A stretch of DNA of 34,885 nucleotides, from the NCBI RefSeq assembly GCF_000716335.1, contig NZ_KL591026.1, positions 1 through 34,885 of the forward strand, written 5' to 3'. The notes beneath the pieces were generated by a model. That model did not search any database. It was not told the origin of the DNA and saw only the letters and a program-made list of their open reading frames with translations. The position numbers were made by a program, and so were the translations under genes. Shown here in pieces: positions 16,235-23,125 of this stretch; the stretch's first letter is position 1, and each line of letters begins with the position of its first letter. The stretch comes from Streptomyces sp. NRRL S-118. Lineage in GTDB: Bacteria > Actinomycetota > Actinomycetes > Streptomycetales > Streptomycetaceae.

Positions 16235-16594
16235 ATGGCCGCCCGCGAATCACTCCCAGCTGCGCCCGGTACGCATCTGCGCGCGCCGGACAGCGTGCGT
16301 CTTGCCGAGGCGACCGAGGTCTTCGCCATGCTGGCCGACCCCACCCGGCTGCATCTGCTGTGGCTCATCGCGCGGGGGGAGTCGGACGTCGGTTCGCTGG
16401 CCGAGCGCTGCGCGGCATCACGGACGGCGGTGAGCCAGCACCTGGCGAAGCTGCGGTTGGCGGGGCTCGTGGAGACGCGCAGGGAAGGGCGGCACGTCTA
16501 CTACAGCCTGCGCGACGGCCACCTGCGCCGCCTCGTCCTGGAGGCGCTCAGCCACGCGGACCACCGCGTCAGCGGCGCGGCTCCACACGACTGA
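16235..16594 (+). CDS. ArsR/SmtB metal-sensing repressor with alpha-5 site (NmtR/CzrA type)
   Basis: A 119-residue winged-helix repressor. LADPTRLHLLWLI is the typical ArsR helix, AASRTAVSQHLAKLRLAGLV the recognition helix-turn-helix, and RREGRHVYYSLRDGH the wing. The dimer-interface helix 5 carries D94-x-H96-x10-H107-x2-H110, exactly the spacing of the metal ligands of CzrA, SmtB and NmtR. The helix-3 Cys pair of arsenic/cadmium sensors is absent (only C59). It should therefore sense Zn(II), Co(II) or Ni(II) and release DNA on metal binding. It is divergent from the His-tailed exporter and a perfect palindrome lies between them. The open frame continues upstream to 16157, but ATG 16235 follows a -10 element closely and starts in a natural position. 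Confidence 0.9.
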   Translation: MAARESLPAAPGTHLRAPDSVRLAEATEVFAMLADPTRLHLLWLIARGESDVGSLAERCAASRTAVSQHLAKLRLAGLVETRREGRHVYYSLRDGHLRRLVLEALSHADHRVSGAAPHD

Positions 16595-16684
16595 GACCGG
16601 CATACGACGCCTCCGGGCCCTCGGTCCGGGCCGTCGCCCGTGCTCCCGGCAAGGGCTCCTTCGCACCCTCGCGAGAGCCGTCGC

Positions 16685-16690
16685 TAGTCT
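16685..16690 (+). promoter_or_regulatory. Possible -10 element for the permease operon
   Basis: TAGTCT would give a leader of about 20 nt containing GGGAGG. A short CTTGC...GCAAG inverted repeat follows at 16689-16704. No Zur-like or palindromic operator was recognised, and no convincing -35. Confidence 0.3.
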
Positions 16691-16714
16691 TGCCCCCTCG
16701 CAAGGGAGGGGCAC

Positions 16715-17737
16715 GTGCACGTGGAAGACCCGGTGTCCGGGAGGGCCGGACCGGTCGGGTGGCTGGGAACGCTGCTGCGGGGCCTCGGGGTCCTGGTGGC
16801 CGGCGGTGTCCTGCTGCTGGCGGTCGGCACCGTGGCCATGGTGGTCGTTCCGGACGTCCTGTTCCATCTGGACACACCGGCTTTCCGGGCGTGGCGGACC
16901 GTCTTCGTGGCCATCACCGTGCAGGGGCTGCCGTTCCTGGTGTTCGGCACGCTGATCTCGGCGGCCATCAGCGCGTTCGTGCCGGCCTCGGTGTTCGATC
17001 GCCTACTGCCGCGCAAGCCGGCGCTGGCGGTGCCGGTCGCGGGTGCGGCCGGTGCGGTGCTGCCCGGCTGCGAATGTGCGTCCGTGCCCGTGGCCGGCAG
17101 CCTCATGGGGCGCGGGGTCGCCCCGGCCGCGGCCCTGGCGTTCCTGCTGTCCGCTCCAGCGATCAACCCGATCGTCCTCGTGGCCACGGCCGTTGCCTTC
17201 CCCGGAAGCCCCGAGATGGTGCTGGCCCGCCTGATCGCGTCGCTGGCCGTGGCGGTCACCATGGGCTGGCTGTGGGCCGCCCTGGGCCGGCCCGAGTGGC
17301 TCCGGCTGCCCGCGCCCCGCAGGACGGCTCCGGCCGGCAGGTGGCAGGTGTTCCGCGACGGCCTCCAGCACGACTTCCTGCACGCGGGTGGCTTCCTCGT
17401 CGTGGGCGCCATGGCGGCGGCCACCTTCAACATCCTCGTTCCGCAGTCCGTGCTGGAGACCGTCTCCTCCTCGCCGTGGCTGTCCGTGCTGGCCCTGGCG
17501 GTCCTCGCGGTCGTCCTCGCGGTCTGCTCCGAGGCGGACGCGTTCGTCGCCGCCTCCCTCACCGGCTTCTCGCCCACGGCCCGGCTGGCCTTCATGGTGG
17601 TGGGCCCGATGGTGGACGTGAAGCTCATCGCCCTCCAAGCAGGGACGTTCGGACGGCCCTTCGCCCTCCGGTTCTCCTCGGCCACGTTCGTGGTGGCCGT
17701 GCTCTCGAGCGTTCTCGTCGGGTGGTGGCTGCTGTGA
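16715..17737 (+). CDS. DUF318/UPF0718 permease
   Basis: A 340-residue membrane protein with about eight helices in two related halves. The first half contains PGCECASVPVAGSLMGRGVA, the C-x-C and small-residue motif that defines this permease family, followed by LLSAPAINPIVLVATA. The second half has the matching CSEADAFVAASLTGFSP and VGPMVDVKL. GTG 16715 has GGGAGG 5 nt upstream; GTG 16721 is possible. The next gene overlaps by GTGA, and the pair is a standard actinobacterial and firmicute two-gene unit. Family members have been linked to Zn, Cu and other cation or thiol-compound handling. Lying beside an alpha-5 metal sensor and a His-tailed exporter, a divalent metal is plausible here, but substrate and direction are not established. 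Confidence 0.85.
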   Translation: MHVEDPVSGRAGPVGWLGTLLRGLGVLVAGGVLLLAVGTVAMVVVPDVLFHLDTPAFRAWRTVFVAITVQGLPFLVFGTLISAAISAFVPASVFDRLLPRKPALAVPVAGAAGAVLPGCECASVPVAGSLMGRGVAPAAALAFLLSAPAINPIVLVATAVAFPGSPEMVLARLIASLAVAVTMGWLWAALGRPEWLRLPAPRRTAPAGRWQVFRDGLQHDFLHAGGFLVVGAMAAATFNILVPQSVLETVSSSPWLSVLALAVLAVVLAVCSEADAFVAASLTGFSPTARLAFMVVGPMVDVKLIALQAGTFGRPFALRFSSATFVVAVLSSVLVGWWLL

Positions 17738-18549
17738 AGGGCCGGTTCCAGGCACTGCTCCTGGTCCTCACGGGTGCGGCGGTGCTGCGCATCTCGTTGC
17801 TCAGCGAGGTGTACCTGCGGTACGTGAAGGCGGGACTGCGTCCCTTGCTGATCGCCACCGGAGCGGTGCTGCTCGTCCTCGGTCTCCTCGCGGCCGTGCG
17901 GGAGGCGCGCTCGTACGCGCGGGCCCGGCTCACGGAACCGGAGGACGAGCACCCCGTGCTCGCCGAGCCGGAGGACGGGCACGCGGGCCACGGACACGAC
18001 CACGCCCATGGCCCGCGCGTGGCATGGCTCCTCTACGTGCCGGCCGTGATGCTCCTGCTCTTCGCCCCGCCGGCGCTCGGCTCCTACACCGCCGCGCGCG
18101 ACGACGTCATGGCCGCCTCGCGCACGGCCACGTTCCCCGACCTGCCTGCCACCGGTCCGGTCCCGATGGCCGTACGGGACTTCAGCGCGCGGGCGATCTA
18201 CGACACGGAGCATTCCTTGCGGGGCCGGACCGTTCGCCTGACCGGTTTCGTCACGCCCGGGGACGACGGCAGGTGGTACCTCAGCCGGCTGCTGATCCAG
18301 TGCTGCGCGGCGGACGCCGGGGTGATGAAGGTCGAGGTGTTCGGGATGCGCGCCCCGGCGGCGGACACCTGGGTCACCGTCACAGGTGTGTGGCGCCCGC
18401 TGGGCTCTCCGGGGTCGGAAGAGGCGAGACCCGCCCTCGACGCGACCGGCCTCGAGAAGATCCCGGAGCCGACCGACCCCTATGACGACAGGCCCCCTGC
18501 CGACGCCGGCGCCGATGGTCGGCCCGGCGACTCCGCCGCCGCACCCTGA
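17734..18549 (+). CDS. TIGR03943 family permease partner
   Basis: A 271-residue protein. Two N-terminal helices (ALLLVLTGAAVLRISLL and PLLIATGAVLLVLGLLAAV) are followed by a His-rich loop GHAGHGHDHAHGP, then a third helix WLLYVPAVMLLLFAPPALG. The external C-terminal half carries RLTGFVTPGDDGRWYLSRLL and IQCCAADA, the signature of the family, and a K-V-E-V-F-G strand. GTG 17734 overlaps the DUF318 stop, so the subunits are made together. The C-C motif and the histidine loop are candidate metal ligands. It most likely forms a complex with the DUF318 permease; mechanism unknown. Confidence 0.85.
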   Translation: MKGRFQALLLVLTGAAVLRISLLSEVYLRYVKAGLRPLLIATGAVLLVLGLLAAVREARSYARARLTEPEDEHPVLAEPEDGHAGHGHDHAHGPRVAWLLYVPAVMLLLFAPPALGSYTAARDDVMAASRTATFPDLPATGPVPMAVRDFSARAIYDTEHSLRGRTVRLTGFVTPGDDGRWYLSRLLIQCCAADAGVMKVEVFGMRAPAADTWVTVTGVWRPLGSPGSEEARPALDATGLEKIPEPTDPYDDRPPADAGADGRPGDSAAAP

Positions 18550-18737
18550 CACAGGACCCCCGCAGGGCGAGGCTCCTCCGGCGACCGGGACGACTCCCGT
18601 TCTCCGGCCGGGCTTCACCCGACGGCGCCACGCCGGAGCGGCCGGGAGCTCGTCTCCACCGGCGAGGTGCCGTGGGAGCCGTCGCGTACCGCCCCCAGGA
18701 GCTGCCCGACCGTCACGGCGGACACACCGCTGCGGTA

Positions 18738-20258
18738 TCAGGGGCCGCTCGGCCGTCTGATCCAGCCCAGGGACCGTTCCACGGCCCGCTGCCAGTTGTC
18801 GTACTCCGACGCCCGTCGCGCGGGGTCCATGTCCGGCAGCCATTGGGCCGCCCGGTGCCAGTTGCCGCGCAGCACTTCCAGGTCCGCCCAGTAGCCGGCG
18901 GCCAGCCCGGCGGCGTAGGCGGCGCCCAGGGAGACGGTCTCGGCGGCCATGGGCCGCACCACCGGCACGTCGAGGACGTCGGCGAGGATCTGCATGAGGA
19001 GGTTGTCGGACGTCATGCCACCGTCGACCTTCAGCTCCCGCAGGGTGAGCGAGGAGTCGGCGTTCATGGCGTCGACGACCTCCTTCGTCTGCCAGCCGGT
19101 GGATTCCAGCGCCGCCCTGGCCAGGTGCCCCTTGGTGATGTACGAGGTCAGGCCGACGATCACGCCGCGTGCGTCGCTGCGCCAGTGGGGGGCGAAGAGA
19201 CCGGAGAACGCCGGGACGATGTAGCAGCCGCCGTTGTCCTCGACGGTCCGCGCGAGGGTCTCGATGCCCGGTGCGCTGTTGATGAGCTCCAGCCGGTCGC
19301 GGAACCACTGGACCAGGGCGCCGGTGACGGCGATCGGGCCTTCGAGCGCGTAGACCGCGGGCTGCTCGTCGATCTTGTAGGCGACGGTGGTGAGCAGCCC
19401 GTTGCGGGACCGGACGATGTCGGTGCCGGTGTTGAGCAGCAGGAAGCTGCCGGTTCCGTAGGTGCACTTCGCCTCGCCCGGGGAGAAGCAGGTCTGCCCG
19501 AAGAGCGCGGCCTGCTGATCGCCGAGCGCGGCCGTGATGGGCCTGCCGGGGAGCACCGAGCGGTCCTCGCCGTACCACTCCGCCGAGGACCGGATCTCGG
19601 GCAGGATCGCGTGCGGAATCCCGAAGAACCCCAGCAGTTCCTCGTCCCATTCCAGCGTGCTCATGTTCATGAGCATCGTGCGGCTGGCGTTGGTCACGTC
19701 GGTGATGTGGCGGCCTCCCGCCGTCCCGCCGGTGAGGTTCCAGATCAGCCAGGACTCCATCGTGCCGAACAGGACGTCGCCGTTCGCCGCCCGCCGTGCC
19801 AGCCCGGGCACGTGGTCGAAGAGCCAGCGGATCCGTGGTGCGGAGAAGTACGTCGAGGGCGCCAGGCCGCAGCGTTCCAGGAAGAACGCGTCGCCCGGGT
19901 CTCTGCGCAGGTCTTCGACGAGCGGGGCCGTGCGGGTGTCCTGCCAGACGATCGCCCTGTCCAGCGGGGTGCCGGTCCGCCGGTCCCAGAGGACGGTCGT
20001 CTCGCGCTGGTTCGCGATGCCCAGGGCCGAGACGGCCTCCGCGGCGACGCCGTCGCCCGCGCCGGACAGGGCCTCGGGCACGATGCGCCGCAGATTGCGC
20101 CAGATCTCCAGGGCGTCGTGCTCGACCCAGCCGGGCTTCGGGAAGAACTGCTGGTGCTCGCGCTGGGCCACGGACACCAATCGTCCGCGGTGGTCGAACA
20201 GGATGCACCGGGTGGAGGTGGTGCCCTGGTCGATGGACATCACATACCGTTCGACCAT
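18738..20258 (-). CDS. glpK: Glycerol kinase
   Basis: A 506-residue FGGY-family kinase that phosphorylates glycerol to sn-glycerol 3-phosphate with ATP. The ATP-binding opening MSIDQGTTSTRCILFDHRG, the catalytic-loop GWVEHDALEIW, ANQRETTVLWDRRTG and the C-terminal signature LKVDGGMTSDNLLMQ with ADVLDVPVVRP are all present at the usual positions. ATG 20258 gives the standard length; GGAAGG lies 11 nt upstream. It follows an IclR regulator of the GylR type, 73 bp away, in the same direction. Streptomyces gyl operons usually include a glycerol facilitator before and a dehydrogenase after glpK; neither is here, so this may be a second copy. The 188 bp after its stop carry nothing recognisable. 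Confidence 0.95.
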   Translation of the reverse strand: MVERYVMSIDQGTTSTRCILFDHRGRLVSVAQREHQQFFPKPGWVEHDALEIWRNLRRIVPEALSGAGDGVAAEAVSALGIANQRETTVLWDRRTGTPLDRAIVWQDTRTAPLVEDLRRDPGDAFFLERCGLAPSTYFSAPRIRWLFDHVPGLARRAANGDVLFGTMESWLIWNLTGGTAGGRHITDVTNASRTMLMNMSTLEWDEELLGFFGIPHAILPEIRSSAEWYGEDRSVLPGRPITAALGDQQAALFGQTCFSPGEAKCTYGTGSFLLLNTGTDIVRSRNGLLTTVAYKIDEQPAVYALEGPIAVTGALVQWFRDRLELINSAPGIETLARTVEDNGGCYIVPAFSGLFAPHWRSDARGVIVGLTSYITKGHLARAALESTGWQTKEVVDAMNADSSLTLRELKVDGGMTSDNLLMQILADVLDVPVVRPMAAETVSLGAAYAAGLAAGYWADLEVLRGNWHRAAQWLPDMDPARRASEYDNWQRAVERSLGWIRRPSGP

Positions 20259-20285
20259 GATCCGGACCGCCTTCCGATGCGTTCA

Positions 20286-20330
20286 GATGCGATGCGTGGG
20301 GATGCGCTGCGTGGAGACGCGCTGTGCGGA
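20286..20330. repeat. Three 15-bp tandem units between regulator and glpK
   Basis: GATGCGATGCGTGGG, GATGCGCTGCGTGGA and GACGCGCTGTGCGGA follow one another without gaps (20286-20300, 20301-20315, 20316-20330), with a partial unit (GATGCGTTCA) at 20276-20285. They begin next to the regulator's stop codon (20332-20334 on the minus strand) and lie upstream of glpK. They could be repeated operator half-sites or slipped-strand duplication. Confidence 0.7.
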
Positions 20331-20331
20331 T

Positions 20332-21099
20332 CTACCAGCGGGCGGCTCCCAGGTCTCGTGAGATCGCCCGGGCTGCCTCACGGAGCAGAGTGAGCAGCTT
20401 GATCTCCGGCCGGCCCCTGACGTCGCAGATCCGCTCGACCGGGCCGGACAGGCCGATGGCGCCCACCGCGAGGCCGCCGTGCCCCCTGATGGGCGCGGCG
20501 ACGCCGGCTTCCCCCATGCTCATCTCCTGCACTTCGGCGCCCCAGCCGTTCTCCCGGATCTCGGCGAGGGCCTGGACGAGCTCGTCCTCGCGGGCCAGGG
20601 TGTGCCGGGTGTACGCCTCCAGCCCGGCGTCGACCGCCGCATCGAGGTTCGCGGTGCCGAACGCCAGCAGCACCTTTCCGAGCGAGGAGGCGTGCAGGGG
20701 CAGCAGGGCGCCCACGTCCAGGGTCTGGAGGGTGTCGTCCGGGCGGAAGACGTGGTGGATGACGAGCACTCTGCCTTCCAGGGGAGTGCCGAGGCGGACC
20801 GCTTCGCCGCTGCGGGCGGCCAGGGCGTCGGCCCAGTTGATCGAGCGCGATCGCAGTTCGTTCACATCGAGGTAACTGGTGCCGAGGTGCAGGAGGGCCG
20901 CCCCGAGCTGGTACTTCCCGGTCGCCGCGTCCTGCTCGACGAAGTCCACGTGCTGGAGGGTGCGCAGTATGCCGTGGGTCGTCCCCTTCGCCAGCCCCAG
21001 CGAGGCGGCCACCTCGCCGAGACCGAGCCGACGGGGGCCCGCGGCGAGCAGGCGGAGAATCGCCGCCGCCCGTTCGATGGACTGGACGGGACCGGCCAT
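20332..21099 (-). CDS. IclR family regulator, GylR-like
   Basis: A 255-residue regulator. N-terminal winged helix: VQSIERAAAILRLLA, LGLGEVAASLGLAKGTTHGI and the rest of the HTH (LRTLQHVDFVEQD). The C-terminal effector-binding domain contains LHASSLGKVLLAFG and GVAAPIRGHGGLAVGAIGLS, standard for IclR proteins. The segment LGLAKGT-x-HGILRTLQ and VIHHVFRPDD are, as I recall, close to GylR, the glycerol-operon repressor of Streptomyces coelicolor. It precedes glpK on the same strand, so glycerol or glycerol 3-phosphate is the likely inducer. ATG 21099 lies 6 nt after a -10 TAGAAT, which suggests a leaderless transcript. Confidence 0.88.
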   Translation of the reverse strand: MAGPVQSIERAAAILRLLAAGPRRLGLGEVAASLGLAKGTTHGILRTLQHVDFVEQDAATGKYQLGAALLHLGTSYLDVNELRSRSINWADALAARSGEAVRLGTPLEGRVLVIHHVFRPDDTLQTLDVGALLPLHASSLGKVLLAFGTANLDAAVDAGLEAYTRHTLAREDELVQALAEIRENGWGAEVQEMSMGEAGVAAPIRGHGGLAVGAIGLSGPVERICDVRGRPEIKLLTLLREAARAISRDLGAARW

Positions 21100-21105
21100 A
21101 CCGCG

Positions 21106-21111
21106 ATTCTA
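21106..21111 (-). promoter_or_regulatory. -10 element for a leaderless regulator transcript
   Basis: On the minus strand TAGAAT is separated by 6 nt from ATG 21099. No ribosome binding site is present, and no good -35 was seen, which would suit an activator- or autoregulated promoter. Confidence 0.45.
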
Positions 21112-21197
21112 GATCCGCCTTCGCCGTCCCACATCAGCCATGACGTGGCGGTTTCTCCCGATATCGACTGGCGTTCGGTAATGCCGACCGTCGTTTA

Positions 21198-21226
21198 TTG
21201 ACCGGTTTCATCTCACTTCATAGCGT
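21198..21226 (+). promoter_or_regulatory. Consensus-like promoter for the RsbW-like ATPase gene
   Basis: TTGACC (21198-21203), 17-bp spacer, TAGCGT (21221-21226). This would give a leader of about 40 nt that includes AAGGAGG before ATG 21271. Confidence 0.6.
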
Positions 21227-21270
21227 GCGTGATGTCGGCACCCGTCGGCTTCATTCGTCAAGGAGGGCAG

Positions 21271-21717
21271 ATGGCCGCTCAGCTCAACATCGTCGGCCCC
21301 AGGGCAGTCGGTCGGCCCGGCCCCGACGCTGTCGATCACGTCTGCCCCGTGCCCCACGCCCCGGGGGCCGTGCCCGCCGTCCGCGGGCGTGTTCGCGACG
21401 TACTCGCCGAGTGGGGCCTGTCTCCCGACGCCGTCATGGACGCACTCGTGGTGGTCTCGGAACTGCTGACCAACGCGCTGGTCCACGCCCTGCCACCGGC
21501 GACGCTGCGGTTGTCGTGGGTCCGTGTCGACGGACGCGGGGCCTTGCGCGTGGAAGTCACCGACGCGGGACCCGTCCTCGCCGGTGACGGGTGGGAAGCC
21601 CCGGACCCGGACGAGCACGGCCGCGGCATCGACATCGTCACCGCGCTGGCTGCCCGCTGCGGCATACGCGTCGGCACCGAAGGGATCACACGCTGGGCCG
21701 ACCTCCCCGCGGCCTAG
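21271..21717 (+). CDS. RsbW-like ATP-binding protein (HATPase_c_2)
   Basis: A 148-residue GHKL-type ATPase domain. The N box is VVSELLTNALVHA, the G1 box VEVTDAGP and the G2 region HGRGIDIVTALAARCGIR. These are the standard motifs of the anti-sigma-factor kinase-like proteins that are very abundant in Streptomyces. ATG 21271 is fixed by AAGGAGG 4 nt upstream. No anti-anti-sigma or sigma gene lies next to it, so its partner is elsewhere; a SpoIIE-type phosphatase gene lies at 31860 but is not linked. Single-copy orphan ATPases of this kind often lack an assigned role. Confidence 0.85.
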   Translation: MAAQLNIVGPRAVGRPGPDAVDHVCPVPHAPGAVPAVRGRVRDVLAEWGLSPDAVMDALVVVSELLTNALVHALPPATLRLSWVRVDGRGALRVEVTDAGPVLAGDGWEAPDPDEHGRGIDIVTALAARCGIRVGTEGITRWADLPAA

Positions 21718-22217
21718 TACCGCAACGGTGTTCCAGCCATGGCCAGGGCCATGTGGCGGCGCCGGGCCCCACCGCCGGCAGCGAGCCGGCCTCGCCCTCC
21801 GGGTGAGCTGCTGAGACTCCCCCGTGAGGCGTGAGGAGCCCCCTTCCGGTACACGCTCTGGCCGTCCTGCCCCGAAGCGGCTGCCGGCCTTCCGGCTGGT
21901 GGACCATGATGAGCGGGCCATGCACCGACCCTATGAACCACACCGCGCGCCGTGTCCTGCCCGGGCCGGCGCGTTCGCCGTCGTGGGTACGGTCCTGGGC
22001 TTGAGCGTCCACCACCCGGCCGCAGTGACCCCGTTGCGTGGCGGGGTCCCGGCGTCGGCGGGCATGGTCCTCCGTCGCCCCAGGGGCGCCTCGCGGCAGA
22101 CATGCGCAGTGGTGGGGCGGGGGCCGCCGGATGGGCGGCATCCCGCGACGTGATCCATTCCGGGAGGCCCGGTCGCCCGAGGCCGCCCCGGCCTGACCGC
22201 CATGAACTGGAGACGCC
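21718..22217. other. 500-bp gene-free stretch
   Basis: No convincing gene; translations in all frames are low-complexity. CATGGCC-AG-GGCCATG (21738-21753) lies 20 bp after the ATPase stop and GACCCCG-8 nt-CGGGGTC (22027-22048) is a second hairpin; either could end transcription. No mobile-element ends were recognised. Confidence 0.45.
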
Positions 22218-22931
22218 TTGTCCCGTACGCACATCACCCCGCGCCGCCTGGGCACTTCCCTCACCACCGCGGTCGCCGCCATCCTCCTCGGGGCGGGGCC
22301 CGCCGTCGCCCATGTCGAGGTCGAGGCCGACACGGCGCAAGCCCTCGCGGAGAACGTCACGCTCACCTTCGACGCCGAATCCGAATCGGACACGGCCGGC
22401 ATCACCGAGCTGCGCGTCGTCCTGCCTCAGGGCATCACCCCGGCCGATGTCACCTACGGCAAGGGCCCCAAGGGCTGGTCCTTCAGCCGCGGCGCCGACG
22501 GCTACACCGTCAAGGGCCCGGCCGTCGCGGCCGGCGAGGACGCCGAGTACTCCGTCATCGTCCGACAACTGCCCCGCGCCGGGGAGTTGGCGTTCAAGAC
22601 GCTGCAGATCTACAGCGACGGCCGCATCGACCGCTGGATCGAGCTCGGCAACTCCGGAAGCGGAGCAGGTCACGGACACGGCAACAGCGCCCCCGTGCTG
22701 AAGCTCGCTCCGGCGGCACCCGGCGCCGCCACGACGAGCCCCACGCCCACCGCCCCGGCGCCGAGCGAACCCACGCCGGCTGCTCCCACGCCGACGTCCA
22801 CCGCGACCGCCGCGGCGTCCGACGGCGACGACGGCATGTCGGCCGGCGCCTGGGCGGGGATCGCGGCGGCCGCGCTGGTCGCGGTCGCGGCCGTCGGATA
22901 CGTACTGCGCCGTCGCTCCGGTCCGCGCTAG
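22218..22931 (+). CDS. YcnI family copper-binding membrane-anchored protein (DUF1775)
   Basis: A 237-residue exported protein. TTG 22218, with GGAG 5 nt upstream, gives MSRTHITPRRLGTSLTTAVA (start of a signal peptide) that ends in GPAVA-HVEVEAD; cleavage leaves His as residue 1 of the mature protein. In YcnI this N-terminal His, with a nearby Glu, binds Cu(II). The DUF1775 beta-sandwich follows (ITELRVVLPQGITPADVTYG and PRAGELAFKTLQIYSDG in part). A Pro/Thr/Ala linker leads to one C-terminal helix and RRRSGPR, so the domain is displayed outside the membrane. YcnI is commonly paired with CopC/CopD or SCO-like copper genes; none is adjacent. Role in copper handling is by family only. Confidence 0.88.
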   Translation: MSRTHITPRRLGTSLTTAVAAILLGAGPAVAHVEVEADTAQALAENVTLTFDAESESDTAGITELRVVLPQGITPADVTYGKGPKGWSFSRGADGYTVKGPAVAAGEDAEYSVIVRQLPRAGELAFKTLQIYSDGRIDRWIELGNSGSGAGHGHGNSAPVLKLAPAAPGAATTSPTPTAPAPSEPTPAAPTPTSTATAAASDGDDGMSAGAWAGIAAAALVAVAAVGYVLRRRSGPR

Positions 22932-23125
22932 CCGTATCGACCCGCAGCGTTGTTGACGGGGCTGATGGGCGGGTGTCCGTTGAGTGCGGTGTGGCACCGG
23001 TCCGTACGCCGTGCACGGGCAGGCGGCAACCGGTGGCGGCGAGCGGCGGCCGACCCCTCGCGTGTTACTTGCCGGTACGGGATGATGACGGGCAACGACG
23101 GCACACGGCGGAGGCTGAGGCAGCG

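Noticed and set aside
18550..18737. Remnant of a glycerol dehydrogenase or other gene after glpK
   Set aside because: Translations of all frames on both strands showed no recognisable motif.
16684..20208. 1174-codon open frame on the minus strand, and similarly long frames such as 31437-34424 (+), 22928-25246 (-) and 8282-9985 (+)
   Set aside because: They lie antisense or out of frame to genes with clear motifs. Their translations are Arg/Gly/Pro-rich without domains, as expected for high-GC DNA with few random stops.
21271..21717. Partner-switch module linking the RsbW-like ATPase with the SpoIIE phosphatase at 31860
   Set aside because: They are 10 kb apart on opposite strands with no STAS or sigma gene between; genomes of this type carry dozens of each, so pairing them would be guesswork.
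22027..22048. Terminator or riboswitch-like hairpin in the 500-bp gap
   Set aside because: A 7-bp stem with an 8-nt loop is common by chance at this GC content and is not next to a gene end.
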